From: Streptomyces sp. NL15-2K
GTDB lineage: Bacteria; Actinomycetota; Actinomycetes; Streptomycetales; Streptomycetaceae
Reading direction: 5' to 3'
Assembly: GCF_030551255.1 (NCBI RefSeq)
Contig: NZ_CP130630.1
Coordinates: 11,841,001 to 11,905,000, forward strand
Length of the DNA: 64,000 nt
Part shown: piece after piece, positions 24,338 to 32,196 of the stretch
How positions within the stretch are numbered: the stretch's first letter is position 1
How the letters are laid out: each line of letters starts with the position of its first letter
Position numbers and translations under genes: made by a program
The notes under the pieces: model-generated
What the model was told of the DNA's origin: nothing
The model's input: only the letters and a program-made list of their open reading frames with translations
The model's database searches: none

Positions 24338-24763
24338 TCAGCCCCCGGCGATGACGTCCGCGAGGAAGTCGTCGATCCGGACCTCCTCCCGCCCGGGCGG
24401 GACGACCTCGCGGGTCTCCCGCAGGAAGGCCGCGAGCGCCGGCGCCCAGGCGAACACCACGGCACACTGGCGGCCCCCGTCCGGGCGGGCGTCGCCGAGG
24501 AGCTCCATGCGCAGCTCCTGCCACACGCCCGTCGACACGGGACGCAGCCGCACGTCTCCCAGCCCCACCGGGCCCTGAAGCCCGTCGCTGAGCATCTCCC
24601 GGTCCAGCCGCCACCGCGCGAGCACCCGGCCGTCGTGGCTGAACACCGCGGTGACGGCGAACGGGTCCGCCGCGTCGTAGCTCAGGTGGGCGAGCACCGG
24701 AAAGCGGTCCGTGGTGCCCGCCTGGAGCTGCACGACCAGGGACTTGTGCACGAACGAGTTCAC
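24338..24763 (-). CDS. SsgA-like sporulation protein (SALP)
   Basis: The 141-aa protein starts MNSFVHKSLVVQLQAGTTDRFPVLAHLSYDAADPFAVTAVFSHDGRVLARWRLDREMLSDGLQGPVGLGDVRLRP and ends REVVPPGREEVRIDDFLADVIAGG. The D-P-(F/Y)-A-V-x-x-x-F, (V/T)-x-W-x-x-x-R-(D/E)-L-L-x-x-G and G-x-G-D-V motifs define SsgA-like proteins, which are restricted to sporulating actinomycetes and control septum site selection and spore-wall assembly. Which paralogue (SsgB-G) cannot be told. GTG start at 24763 with GGAGG eight bases upstream. A GCAT-N14-GGGTAC motif at 24802-24825 is a candidate stress-sigma promoter. Confidence 0.9.
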   Translation of the reverse strand: MNSFVHKSLVVQLQAGTTDRFPVLAHLSYDAADPFAVTAVFSHDGRVLARWRLDREMLSDGLQGPVGLGDVRLRPVSTGVWQELRMELLGDARPDGGRQCAVVFAWAPALAAFLRETREVVPPGREEVRIDDFLADVIAGG

Positions 24764-24801
24764 GAGAGGGCCTCCGGGGAGAACAGTCGTAGAGCCCTCT
24801 A

Positions 24802-24825
24802 GTACCCGCGTCGTGCACAAGATGC
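24802..24825 (-). promoter_or_regulatory. putative SigB-type promoter of the SsgA-like gene
   Basis: On the minus strand GCAT (complement of 24822-24825), 14 bases, then GGGTAC (complement of 24802-24807). It is 39 bp upstream of the GTG start and lies in the 62-bp spacer after the previous gene, so position favours it. A short motif, unproven. Confidence 0.4.
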
Positions 24826-25857
24826 TCAGCCCTCCGGGTGATTCCCCCGCGCCCCGCGCAGCGACGTGATGCACGTGGCGATGGCCTGCTGGAGTTCCTC
24901 CAGGCGCTGGACCATGTCGTCCTCGTAGAACTCCTGGGCGTCGTCGAAGGTGAGTTCCTCGAAGACCTTGGTGGCCTTCTGCAGGCTGCTGTAGAACTTC
25001 GTCCGCCGTTCCTGGACACGCAGTTCGGGATCGGCCTCCACCGCCTCGACGACGAGCGACTTCATGGTGTCGTAGGCCTCGGTGGCCCACTCGCCGGTGT
25101 CCTCGTCCTGCTCCAGCTCGTCCAGCAGCGACAGATGCCGCTCCGCCTCCTGACGGAGGTCCACGGGCGCCTCGATGGTCTGCCCGGCCGGCGTCTTGAT
25201 CTGGCCCGACTCGGCGATCTGCCGCACGTATCCGATCCGGTCGGCAGCCCGGCTCTCACTGGCGACGGCCTTCTTCAGGTCGTCGGTGCGTACGACGTCA
25301 CGCGCCAACTCGGCCTGGAGTTCCGGGTCTTCCTTCAGCCGGTCGAGCAGCGCGCCGCGCGCGGCCCGCGCGGTGGAGGGGTCGGCGAGGATCGCGGCGC
25401 GCAGCGCGGTGGGGTTCTCGGCGACCTCCAGCGCCTTGGTCGGCCGGATGCCCTCGGCCTCGGCGGCCTCGGCGATGGCCGTGCCGCGCTCGGAGGTGGC
25501 GCTGTTGCGGGAGACGTAGTAGCTGAGCCATACGTCCGCGTCCGGCAGCTCCACCTCCTGACCCGGCGTCAGCGCCTCGAAGAGCGGGACGAGACCGTCG
25601 TCGGCGGCCCGGTCCCAGGCCTTGTAGTAGCGCATGACGCGCTCGGGCGAGCATCCGGCGAGTTCGGCGAACTCCTTCGCCGACACCTTCGGCGTCTCGT
25701 CCGCGCTCTGGCCGCCGGGCCGCACGCTGCGCGCCACCATCAGGCCGAAGGCCCATCCTCCGGTCCGTGCGTAGACCCCGAACTCGCGCGCGTCCCGCGC
25801 CACGAGGTCGGACAGGGGCACGGGGGACGTCTCGGACGGGACGATCGACAAAGTCAC
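24826..25857 (-). CDS. unknown cytoplasmic protein with HTH-like segment
   Basis: The 343-aa acidic, helix-rich protein begins MTLSIVPSETSPVPLSDLVARDAREFGVYARTGGWAFGLMVARSVRPG. Residues about 57-85 (KVSAKEFAELAGCSPERVMRYYKAWDRAADDG) read like a helix-turn-helix of the ParB/KorB style, followed by long charged helices (ATSERGTAIAEAAEAEGIRPTKALEVAENPTALRAAIL, EDPELQAELARDVV, RQEAERHLSLLDELEQDEDTGEWATEAYDTMKSLVVEAVEADPE) probably coiled. There is no signal peptide or catalytic motif. Similar proteins occur in Streptomyces, and DNA binding is a guess from the HTH-like segment. GTG start at 25857. It may be co-transcribed with the SsgA-like gene 62 bp downstream. Confidence 0.65.
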   Translation of the reverse strand: MTLSIVPSETSPVPLSDLVARDAREFGVYARTGGWAFGLMVARSVRPGGQSADETPKVSAKEFAELAGCSPERVMRYYKAWDRAADDGLVPLFEALTPGQEVELPDADVWLSYYVSRNSATSERGTAIAEAAEAEGIRPTKALEVAENPTALRAAILADPSTARAARGALLDRLKEDPELQAELARDVVRTDDLKKAVASESRAADRIGYVRQIAESGQIKTPAGQTIEAPVDLRQEAERHLSLLDELEQDEDTGEWATEAYDTMKSLVVEAVEADPELRVQERRTKFYSSLQKATKVFEELTFDDAQEFYEDDMVQRLEELQQAIATCITSLRGARGNHPEG

Positions 25858-25950
25858 GGGTGTTTCTCCTGGGCAGGCTGGTCGGACCGCACAATGTGCA
25901 GGTCGGAAGCCTATTGCACCCGCTCGCGGTGCGGGGACCGTACGTGCCGC

Positions 25951-26922
25951 TCAGTCGAGGGCGTCGTGCAGCGCGGGCAGCAGCGTCTTCGCCGCCCAGT
26001 CGAGATACGCCGGCTGCGACTCCCCGCCGATCTGCACCAGGGCGATCTCGGTGAAACCGGCCTCGGCGTACGGCCGTACGGCTTCCACGAAGTCTTCCGG
26101 CTCGTCGCCGCAGGGAATCGCGTCGGCGACGTCGTCGGGCGTGACGAACTGCGTGGCCGCTTCGAAGGCGTCCGGGTGCGGCAGCTCGGAGTTGACCTTC
26201 CAGCCGCTTCCGAACCAGCGGAACTGCGCGTGGGCGCGCTTGATGGCGGCGTCGCGGTCGGGGTCGTAGCAGACGGGCAGCTGGCCCACGCGCGGCTTGC
26301 CCTCACCGCCGTGCCGGTCGAAGGTGTCGAGCAGCCCCGACTTCGGCTCGGTGGCGATGACCAGGTCGGCCAAGCGGCCCGCGAGGGTGCAGGACTGCTC
26401 GCCGGAGACCGCGATGCCGATCGGCGGCGGCTGGTCGGGGAGGTCCCACAGCCGGGCCGACTCGACGTCGAAGTGCGGACCGCGGTGGTTCACATGGCCG
26501 CCCCGGAAGAGCGCCCGGATGATCTCCACCGCCTCTTCGAGCATCTCGTGCCGCACGTCCACGGACGGCCAACCGCCGCCCACCACATGCTCGTTGAGGT
26601 TCTCGCCCGAGCCGAGCCCCAGCCGGAACCGGCCTTCCGACAGCAGCTGCATCGTCGCCGCCTTCTGCGCCACGACCGCCGGGTGGTAGCGGACGGTGGG
26701 ACACGTCACGTACGTCATCAGCGGGATGCGCGAGGTCGCCTGGGCGGCCGCGCCCAGCACACTCCACGCGTACGGCGAGTGACCCTGTGAGCGCAGCCAC
26801 GGAAAGTAGTGGTCCGAGGTCACCGAGAAGTCGTAGCCCGCCTCCTCGGCCCGTACCAGATGGTCGACGAGCTCACGGGGGCCGGCCTGCTCGGTCATCA
26901 TCGTGTATCCGATTTGCACCAT
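25951..26922 (-). CDS. F420-type LLM class flavin-dependent oxidoreductase
   Basis: The 323-aa TIM-barrel protein starts MVQIGYTMMTEQAGPRELVDHLVRAEEAGYDFSVTSDHYFPWL. It continues with the luciferase-like motifs VLGAAAQATSRIPLMTYVTCPTVRYHPAVVAQKAATMQLLSEGRFRLGLGSGENLNEHVVG and HHMLEEAVEIIRALFRGG-type segments. YDFSVTSDHYFPW and GSGENLNEHV place it with the F420-dependent glucose-6-phosphate dehydrogenase-related family (TIGR03557-like). Coenzyme F420 is therefore the likely cofactor rather than FMN. The true substrate is unknown. The ATG at 26922 is 118 bp from the divergent serine hydrolase start. Confidence 0.85.
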   Translation of the reverse strand: MVQIGYTMMTEQAGPRELVDHLVRAEEAGYDFSVTSDHYFPWLRSQGHSPYAWSVLGAAAQATSRIPLMTYVTCPTVRYHPAVVAQKAATMQLLSEGRFRLGLGSGENLNEHVVGGGWPSVDVRHEMLEEAVEIIRALFRGGHVNHRGPHFDVESARLWDLPDQPPPIGIAVSGEQSCTLAGRLADLVIATEPKSGLLDTFDRHGGEGKPRVGQLPVCYDPDRDAAIKRAHAQFRWFGSGWKVNSELPHPDAFEAATQFVTPDDVADAIPCGDEPEDFVEAVRPYAEAGFTEIALVQIGGESQPAYLDWAAKTLLPALHDALD

Positions 26923-27040
26923 AAGGGCTGAGTCCCCGGTCGGCGGAAGCGAAAACAGGCTGTCCGCGGCCCGGAAAACTCCTCGATCCCCCCTCGATAA
27001 CCACTCGATCGGCCCCCGGTCGCCGGGAGAGGATGCGGGC

Positions 27041-28489
27041 ATGAGCGATCGCACGTTGCCCCGGAGCACCCCCGCCGCACAAGGCGTCGACGCGTCGGGC
27101 GTCCACGCGTTCCTCGACGCCCTCGAAGCCGACCCGGAGATCGAGCCGCACAGCCTGATGATCCTGCGGCACGGTCGTGTCGTGGCGTCCGGGTGGTGGG
27201 CGCCGTACACCCCGGAACGCCCGCATCTGCTGTACTCGCTCAGCAAGAGCTTCACGGCGACGGCCGCGGGTCTCGCCGTCGCCGAGGGACTGATCCGGCT
27301 GGACGACCCGGTGATCTCGTACTTCCCGGAGTTCGAGGCCGACATCACCGACCGGCGCAGCCGCGCGATGCGCGTACGGCATGTGGCGTCGATGGCCAGC
27401 GGACACGACGCCGAGACGTTCGATCGCGCCCACGCGATCGACCCCGAGGAACTGGTGCGCGGCTTCCTGCTGCTGCCGCCCGAGCGGGAGCCGGGAAGCG
27501 TCTTCGCGTACAACCAGCCCGCCACGTACACGCTCGCCACCATCCTCCAGCGCGTCACCGGCCAGTCGCTGACCGGCTATCTGCGGCCCCGGCTGCTGGA
27601 TCCGCTCGGGATCGGCGAGGTCGCGTGGATACGGGACGGGGCCGAGCGTGAACTGGGCTTCAGCGGGCTGCACGCCTCGACCGACGCCATCGCCCGGCTC
27701 GGGCTGCTCCATCTGCAGGACGGGGTGTGGGAGGGCGAGCGGCTGCTGCCCGAGGGATGGGTCACCGAGGCCACGCGGGCGCTTGTGGCGAACGCCGACG
27801 GGACCCCCGAGGGTGCGCTGTCGGACTGGCAGCAGGGCTACGGCTTCCAGTTCTGGAGGTCCCGGCACGGTTACCGCGGCGACGGGGCGTACGGCCAGTT
27901 CTGCCTGGTGCTGCCCGAGCACGAGGCGGTGATCGCCATGACCGCGGCCACCAAGGAGATGCAGGAGGTGCTGAACCTGGTCTGGGAGCATCTGCTGCCG
28001 GCGTTCGGCCCAGGTCCGCTGCCCGGCGGGCAGGACGCCGACACGGCCCTGGGCGAGCGGCTGGCGCGGCTCGCGCTGCCACCGGCCGCGGGCAAGGCGG
28101 CCCCGCCGGAGCGGGCGGAGGCGTGGTCGGGGGCGGAGTTCATGCCGTACGGCGGTGCCTGCGCGGACCAGCCGACGCTGACCGCGGTCGGGGTCGGCGC
28201 GGACGCCGACGGCTGGAGTCTGACGCTCACCGAGGACGGTCACCGGCTCGCCCTGCGGCTCGGCGGGGACGGCTGGACCGTCCAGGACGACGGCCCGGTC
28301 CCGACGGCCGTGAGCGGGGGATGGACCGACGCCCACACCCTCGTCGCCGACGTTGCCTTCCTCGAGACACCACACCACTTGGTGGTGACGTGCTCGCTCG
28401 CGGACCGGACGTTCATGGCGCGCTGGCGCACCGAGCCGCTGCACGGAGGGCCGCTGCACGCGATGCGGGCTCCCCGTGGCTCAGTCTGA
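27041..28489 (+). CDS. serine hydrolase, beta-lactamase/class C fold
   Basis: The 482-aa protein has the SxxK nucleophile motif YSLSKSFT (Ser66, Lys69), the YxN motif FAYNQPATYT and a HG-type third motif (SRHGYRGDGAYGQ), plus PHSLMILRHGRVVASGWWAPY near the N-terminus. The C-terminal part (about 345-482) is a separate beta-rich domain (WSLTLTEDGHRLALRLGGDGW). Such proteins are usually esterases or D-amino-acid peptidases rather than true beta-lactamases. No signal peptide is seen, so a cytosolic enzyme is likely. The ATG at 27041 follows GGGAGAGGATGCGGGC. Its last nine bases overlap the convergent pseudokinase gene. Confidence 0.88.
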   Translation: MSDRTLPRSTPAAQGVDASGVHAFLDALEADPEIEPHSLMILRHGRVVASGWWAPYTPERPHLLYSLSKSFTATAAGLAVAEGLIRLDDPVISYFPEFEADITDRRSRAMRVRHVASMASGHDAETFDRAHAIDPEELVRGFLLLPPEREPGSVFAYNQPATYTLATILQRVTGQSLTGYLRPRLLDPLGIGEVAWIRDGAERELGFSGLHASTDAIARLGLLHLQDGVWEGERLLPEGWVTEATRALVANADGTPEGALSDWQQGYGFQFWRSRHGYRGDGAYGQFCLVLPEHEAVIAMTAATKEMQEVLNLVWEHLLPAFGPGPLPGGQDADTALGERLARLALPPAAGKAAPPERAEAWSGAEFMPYGGACADQPTLTAVGVGADADGWSLTLTEDGHRLALRLGGDGWTVQDDGPVPTAVSGGWTDAHTLVADVAFLETPHHLVVTCSLADRTFMARWRTEPLHGGPLHAMRAPRGSV

Positions 28490-30118
28490 GGCCTGCCGGA
28501 ACGTGCTCAGGAAGGTGTCCAGCGCCTCCTGGTTCGCGGCATCGTTCCAGTCCTGCGCCGGGGTCGCCCAGCGCAGCGAGAAGCTGCGGCCCTCCCCGAT
28601 GAGGAAGCCCCGGCCGAAGGTGCGCAGGCGGGTGCCGTTGACGTCGGCGAGCCACTCCATGTCGGCGGCCTCGCGTCCCTGATAGGTCGTCGCGCGGATG
28701 TCCCCGATCCGCCGGTAGTCGCCCGACTCCTCCTTCAGACCCGGCTCGACGTCGTCGCGCCAGACGGCGACGGGGTCCGGGCCCACGCGTGCGCTGTAGG
28801 TGACGGCCAGAGCGCGTGGGTCGTCCTCCGCACTGAAGACGACCCGGTACGCCAGATCGGACGCGCGCGTCGTACGCAGCGGCTTCCAGCCCTCGGGGAG
28901 GGCGACGGAGAAGCCCTCCGGGGAGTGGTAGATGCGGAACCCGGGGGGCAGCGGCGTGCCTGTGGGGGACGCCGTGGGTGTGGGGGTGGGTGTGGGGGTG
29001 GGTGTGGGGGTCGGAGTCGGCGTAGGGGTGGGGGTGGGCGTCGGTGTCGCCGGCGGCCGGGAGGGCTGCTGTCCGTCGGTGCCGTCGTCGGGCACGGAGG
29101 CGGAGACGGACGGTTGGGGCGGTGCTTCGCCGGCGGAGGTGCCGGTGCCCGGAAGCTGCCGGGTCACGGCCAGGACGGAGACGGCGACCGTGACGACGGC
29201 CAGGGCGGTGCCGGCGACCATGGTGCGCCTGCTCCATCCCGGGCCCGCGCCGTACACACCACGCAGCCGGGGCCGGCCCCCCACCAGGGGAGTGGCCGCG
29301 TCGGGGTCCTCGGTAAGGACACGTGTAAGCGCCTCGCGGACCACCGGGCGGGTCAGCCGTTCCGTGGAGTTCTTGCGGAGCAGCCCCTGCAAGGTCTGGG
29401 TGAGCGGGCCGGCGCGCACCGGTGTGCGCAGCGGAAGCCGGTCCACTCCCTTCAGGGTGGTCTCGGGCCGGTCACGGTCGCGGAAGGGCGGGCGGCCCTC
29501 CACCATCGTGTACAGGATCGCGCCGAGCGCCCACAGGTCGGCGGCCGGCCCGATGCGCTCGTCACGGGCCTGTTCGGGGGAGGCGTAGGAGGGCGCCGTG
29601 ACCCGGGGTACGAGGGTCGCGCCGGCCAGCCCGAAGCCGGTGACCACGACGGAGCCGCCCTCCTGCACGAACACCTGGCCCGGACTGAGCTCTCCGTGCG
29701 TGATGCCCTCGCCGTGCGCCGCCTCCAGCACGTCGAGCAGCTCCAGGCCGACGCGGGCCGCCCGTACGTAGTTGAACGTGCCCTGCCGGGCGATGAGTTC
29801 GCCCAGCGGGATACCGTCGATGCACTCGGTGACGGTCCACAGGGTGCCGTGGTCCTCGACGGCGTCGACGACCACGGCGACCCGGCCGGGGCACAGCAGC
29901 CCCATGGTCTCCGACATCCGGATGACCCCGGCGGTGGCCCGTCGGGAGCTCTCCGCGTCCAGGCCGACCGGGAGCCCGATCTGGGTGAGCAGGCAGGGGC
30001 GTTCGACCTGGATGTCCTCGCCGTACCAGCAGATGCGGTTCGTTTCGCGGTGGAGGACCTCCACGAGCCGGTACCTGCCGGCGACCAACTCGTGTGTGGA
30101 GACGTGCGCCTTGACCAT
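28481..30118 (-). CDS. transmembrane serine/threonine pseudokinase
   Basis: The 545-aa protein has an N-terminal PknB-like kinase fold (1-270) recognisable from GRYRLVEVL, WTVTECIDGIPLGELI, YASPEQARDERIGPAADLWALGAILYTMVEGRPPF. Every catalytic motif is lost: no VAIK lysine (ICWYGEDI), HRD reads HGE (141-143), DFG reads GFG (161-163). One transmembrane helix (about 300-319, MVAGTALAVVTVAVSVLAVT) leads to an extracellular Ser/Pro stretch with about 13 Thr-Pro repeats (358-382). A folded domain follows (390-545; GFRIYHSPEGFSVALPEGWKPL, VTYSARVGPDPVAVWRDDVEPG). It is likely a non-phosphorylating receptor or scaffold. The ATG at 30118 is best spaced from GAGGG; another lies two codons earlier. It overlaps the convergent hydrolase gene by 9 bp. 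Confidence 0.88.
   Translation of the reverse strand: MVKAHVSTHELVAGRYRLVEVLHRETNRICWYGEDIQVERPCLLTQIGLPVGLDAESSRRATAGVIRMSETMGLLCPGRVAVVVDAVEDHGTLWTVTECIDGIPLGELIARQGTFNYVRAARVGLELLDVLEAAHGEGITHGELSPGQVFVQEGGSVVVTGFGLAGATLVPRVTAPSYASPEQARDERIGPAADLWALGAILYTMVEGRPPFRDRDRPETTLKGVDRLPLRTPVRAGPLTQTLQGLLRKNSTERLTRPVVREALTRVLTEDPDAATPLVGGRPRLRGVYGAGPGWSRRTMVAGTALAVVTVAVSVLAVTRQLPGTGTSAGEAPPQPSVSASVPDDGTDGQQPSRPPATPTPTPTPTPTPTPTPTPTPTPTPTASPTGTPLPPGFRIYHSPEGFSVALPEGWKPLRTTRASDLAYRVVFSAEDDPRALAVTYSARVGPDPVAVWRDDVEPGLKEESGDYRRIGDIRATTYQGREAADMEWLADVNGTRLRTFGRGFLIGEGRSFSLRWATPAQDWNDAANQEALDTFLSTFRQASD
28972..29050. repeat. GT-rich tandem repeat encoding Thr-Pro repeats
   Basis: Units of GTGGGTGTGGGG (12 bp) repeat at the start, then degenerate to GTCGGAGTCGGC and GTGGGGGTGGGC. 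Read on the minus strand they encode (Thr-Pro)n in the pseudokinase stalk. The unit length is a multiple of three, so copy changes keep frame. Confidence 0.8.
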
Positions 30119-30285
30119 GGTCATCCCTCGCTGAACCCCTGGCTCTCACCTTTCACAGTGGTACGGCGGCCGCGGCGGGGTGCGTTCAATGAATTCTCAA
30201 CTGAAAGGCGTCTCTTTTCTTCTGTTCGCTTGCTATACGAGAAGTCAGTAAGAACTGTTCACCGAATGACCGGAGTTGACGCGTC

Positions 30286-31254
30286 TCAGCGCAGTCCGAA
30301 TTTCTCGGACCAGGCCATGACATCACCGGTCGTCGCGTTGCCCCCGCAGACCACGAGTCCCAGCCGGGCCCCGTCACCGACCCGCTCCAGGACCCGCCGG
30401 GCCGCCGGAAGCAGACAGCCGGCGGCCGGTTCGGCCCACACCTTGGCGTGGTCGGCGAGATCGAGGGACCCCTGCACGGCCTCCCGGTCGGAGACCACGA
30501 GCACCTCGGTGACCAGGGCGGACACATGGTCGTACGTCAGCTGCGACACGGACGGCGCGCTGAGCGTGGAGACGATCGACGACAGCGCGACCGGCACCGG
30601 GCCGCCCGCCGCCAGCGCCCGGGACATCGCCTCGGCGCCCTCGGTCTCCACGCCCCAGACCCGCAGGCCCGGTCGGCGGGCGAGCAGGGCCGCCGCGACA
30701 CCGGCGATCAGCCCGCCGCCTCCGACACTGACGAGCACGTCGGTGAGGTCACCGGCGTCCTCGGCGAACTCCAGTCCGACCGTGCCCTGCCCGGCGATCA
30801 CCACTGTGTCGTCGAAGGGATGGACCAGGGTCAGTCCCTCGTCCCGCAGCCGCGTCACCAGCGCGAACGCGCCGTCCATGTCGTCGGTCAGCCGCACCGA
30901 CGCCCCGGCGGCCCCGGCGATCTCCACGGCCCGGGCGGGCGCCGAGCGCGGCATGACGACCGTCGCCTTCACGTCGAGGGCCGCGGCCATGACCGCGAGG
31001 GCGATCCCGTGGTTGCCACCACTGACCGCCACCACCCCGGCGGCCCGTCCCGCCTCACCGAGCGACAGCAGCTTGGCCGTCGCCCCGCGCGCCTTGAACG
31101 AGCCGGTGCGCTGGAGCAGTTCCAGCTTCGCCGTGACCGGGGCACCTAGCAACGCGGACAGGCCGGGGCTCGGTACGGTTGGCGTGCGCACGACGTGTCC
31201 GGCGATCCGCTCGGCCGCGTTCTCGATGTCCGTGATCCCGATCAAGACAGTCAC
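30286..31254 (-). CDS. PLP-dependent serine/threonine dehydratase-like enzyme
   Basis: The 322-aa fold-type II enzyme has ERIAGHVVRTPTVPSP, the PLP lysine in RTGSFKARGATAKLLSL, SGGNHGIALA (phosphate and Asn contacts), and the glycine loop VSVGGGGLIAGVAAAL. It has no regulatory ACT domain, so it corresponds to catabolic serine/threonine dehydratases or to the serine racemase-like branch; deamination of L-Ser/L-Thr to 2-oxo acid is likely. The start is uncertain: GTG at 31254 touches GGAAGG, whereas TTG at 31245 (MIGITDIENAAERI) has normal spacing. A hairpin at 31345 separates it from the AIM24 gene upstream. Confidence 0.88.
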   Translation of the reverse strand: MTVLIGITDIENAAERIAGHVVRTPTVPSPGLSALLGAPVTAKLELLQRTGSFKARGATAKLLSLGEAGRAAGVVAVSGGNHGIALAVMAAALDVKATVVMPRSAPARAVEIAGAAGASVRLTDDMDGAFALVTRLRDEGLTLVHPFDDTVVIAGQGTVGLEFAEDAGDLTDVLVSVGGGGLIAGVAAALLARRPGLRVWGVETEGAEAMSRALAAGGPVPVALSSIVSTLSAPSVSQLTYDHVSALVTEVLVVSDREAVQGSLDLADHAKVWAEPAAGCLLPAARRVLERVGDGARLGLVVCGGNATTGDVMAWSEKFGLR

Positions 31255-31344
31255 CCTTCCGGCACGGGACGGAGATCCGTGCCGTCTCGCACCCTGACGC
31301 GCGGTGCGGCGAAGGTCAACACGGCCTCAGGGGGTTGCTGCGCA

Positions 31345-31366
31345 GCCCCGGCCCAAGAGCCGGGGC
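31345..31366. terminator. hairpin between AIM24 and dehydratase genes
   Basis: GCCCCGGC (31345-31352) pairs with GCCGGGGC (31359-31366) around the loop CCAAGA, 78 bp after the AIM24 stop on the minus strand. It probably terminates AIM24 transcription before the dehydratase gene. Confidence 0.6.
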
Positions 31367-31443
31367 GTGGTCTGTTGTCGATCAGGACGCGGACGGAGCC
31401 GAAACGGGTTGTCCGTGAGGCGCAGATCACCTCACGTAGGTGC

Positions 31444-32121
31444 TCAGTGCTGCTGTGCCTTCTGCGGCGTGGCCTCACTGGGCCGTACGACGACGTAGCC
31501 CTGTCCCTGCAACATCAGCTGCACGGCCTCCCCGGAACCGCCGCGCAGCATCGACCCGATGGACTGCGAACGGTGCAGTGAGGTGTCCAGGCCCGCCGTC
31601 CAGCCGACGACGGCGTCCGTGTCGACGAACACCGGGTACTGCGGGGAGACCGGGATGACCAGCGGAGTGCCGTCGCACACCAGCCCCAGTTTGCCGTGCC
31701 CCGAGAAGACGCTGTTGAACAGACCGCCGCCGGTCATGCCGGCGCCCTTCACGGTCGAGATCCGGTACGACAACGAGGAATCGAAACACAGGACGTTGCG
31801 GCCGTTCACCGTGAACTCGTCGCCGGGGTCCACCTCGACGACGAAGCAGTTCTGCGCCTCGTGCGCGAACCAGGCCTCGCCCTGCCCGCGCACCGCCATC
31901 AGCGGCAGTCCCTCACCGGTGACCGCGCGTTTGAGCATGCCGCCCACGCCCTGGCCCTTGCGCTCGAACTGGAGATTGCCGCGGTAGGCGACCATCGCCC
32001 CCTGGCGGGCGAGCATCTCGCCGTGCACCGCGTACCGGATGCACTTGGAGTTCTCGACCGTCATGCCCGGCGCTGTGGCCGGCTGCACCATGTGCTCGCT
32101 GGAAAACAGGTCACCCTTCAT
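31444..32121 (-). CDS. AIM24 family protein
   Basis: The 225-aa all-beta protein belongs to the AIM24/TspE family: MKGDLFSSEHMVQPATAPGMTVENSKCIRYAVHGEMLARQGAMVAYRGNLQFERKGQGVGGMLKRAVTGEGLPLMAVRGQGEAWFAHEAQNCFVVEVD, then GGGLFNSVFSGHGKLGLVCDGTPLVIPVSPQYPVFVDTDAVVGWTAGL. The Q-G-(A/S)-M-V and GEGL motifs are constant in the family. Bacterial members form trimeric beta-helix scaffolds, and the yeast homologue is mitochondrial; biochemical function is unclear. AIM24 genes often sit near TerD-domain genes in actinobacteria, and one is immediately upstream here. ATG at 32121. Confidence 0.9.
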   Translation of the reverse strand: MKGDLFSSEHMVQPATAPGMTVENSKCIRYAVHGEMLARQGAMVAYRGNLQFERKGQGVGGMLKRAVTGEGLPLMAVRGQGEAWFAHEAQNCFVVEVDPGDEFTVNGRNVLCFDSSLSYRISTVKGAGMTGGGLFNSVFSGHGKLGLVCDGTPLVIPVSPQYPVFVDTDAVVGWTAGLDTSLHRSQSIGSMLRGGSGEAVQLMLQGQGYVVVRPSEATPQKAQQH

Positions 32122-32196
32122 GGAGGCATCCTGTCCCGGAACGTCGCGCTCCGCCAAGATCGCGGGTCGAGCCGTGTCGCTGCCTCGGAAGCCTGC

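Noticed and set aside
24838..26790. A 650-residue plus-strand frame over the unknown 343-aa and LLM genes
   Set aside because: Shadow frame; the minus-strand products have conserved motifs and proper ribosome-binding sites.
28972..29050. Repeats that might be taken for a CRISPR array
   Set aside because: The units are 12 bp, contiguous and in frame with a Thr-Pro stalk; there are no spacers and no cas genes in the window.
28925..31297. A 790-residue plus-strand frame across the pseudokinase and dehydratase genes
   Set aside because: Low-complexity translation, no motifs, and it spans two well-supported minus-strand genes and their spacer.
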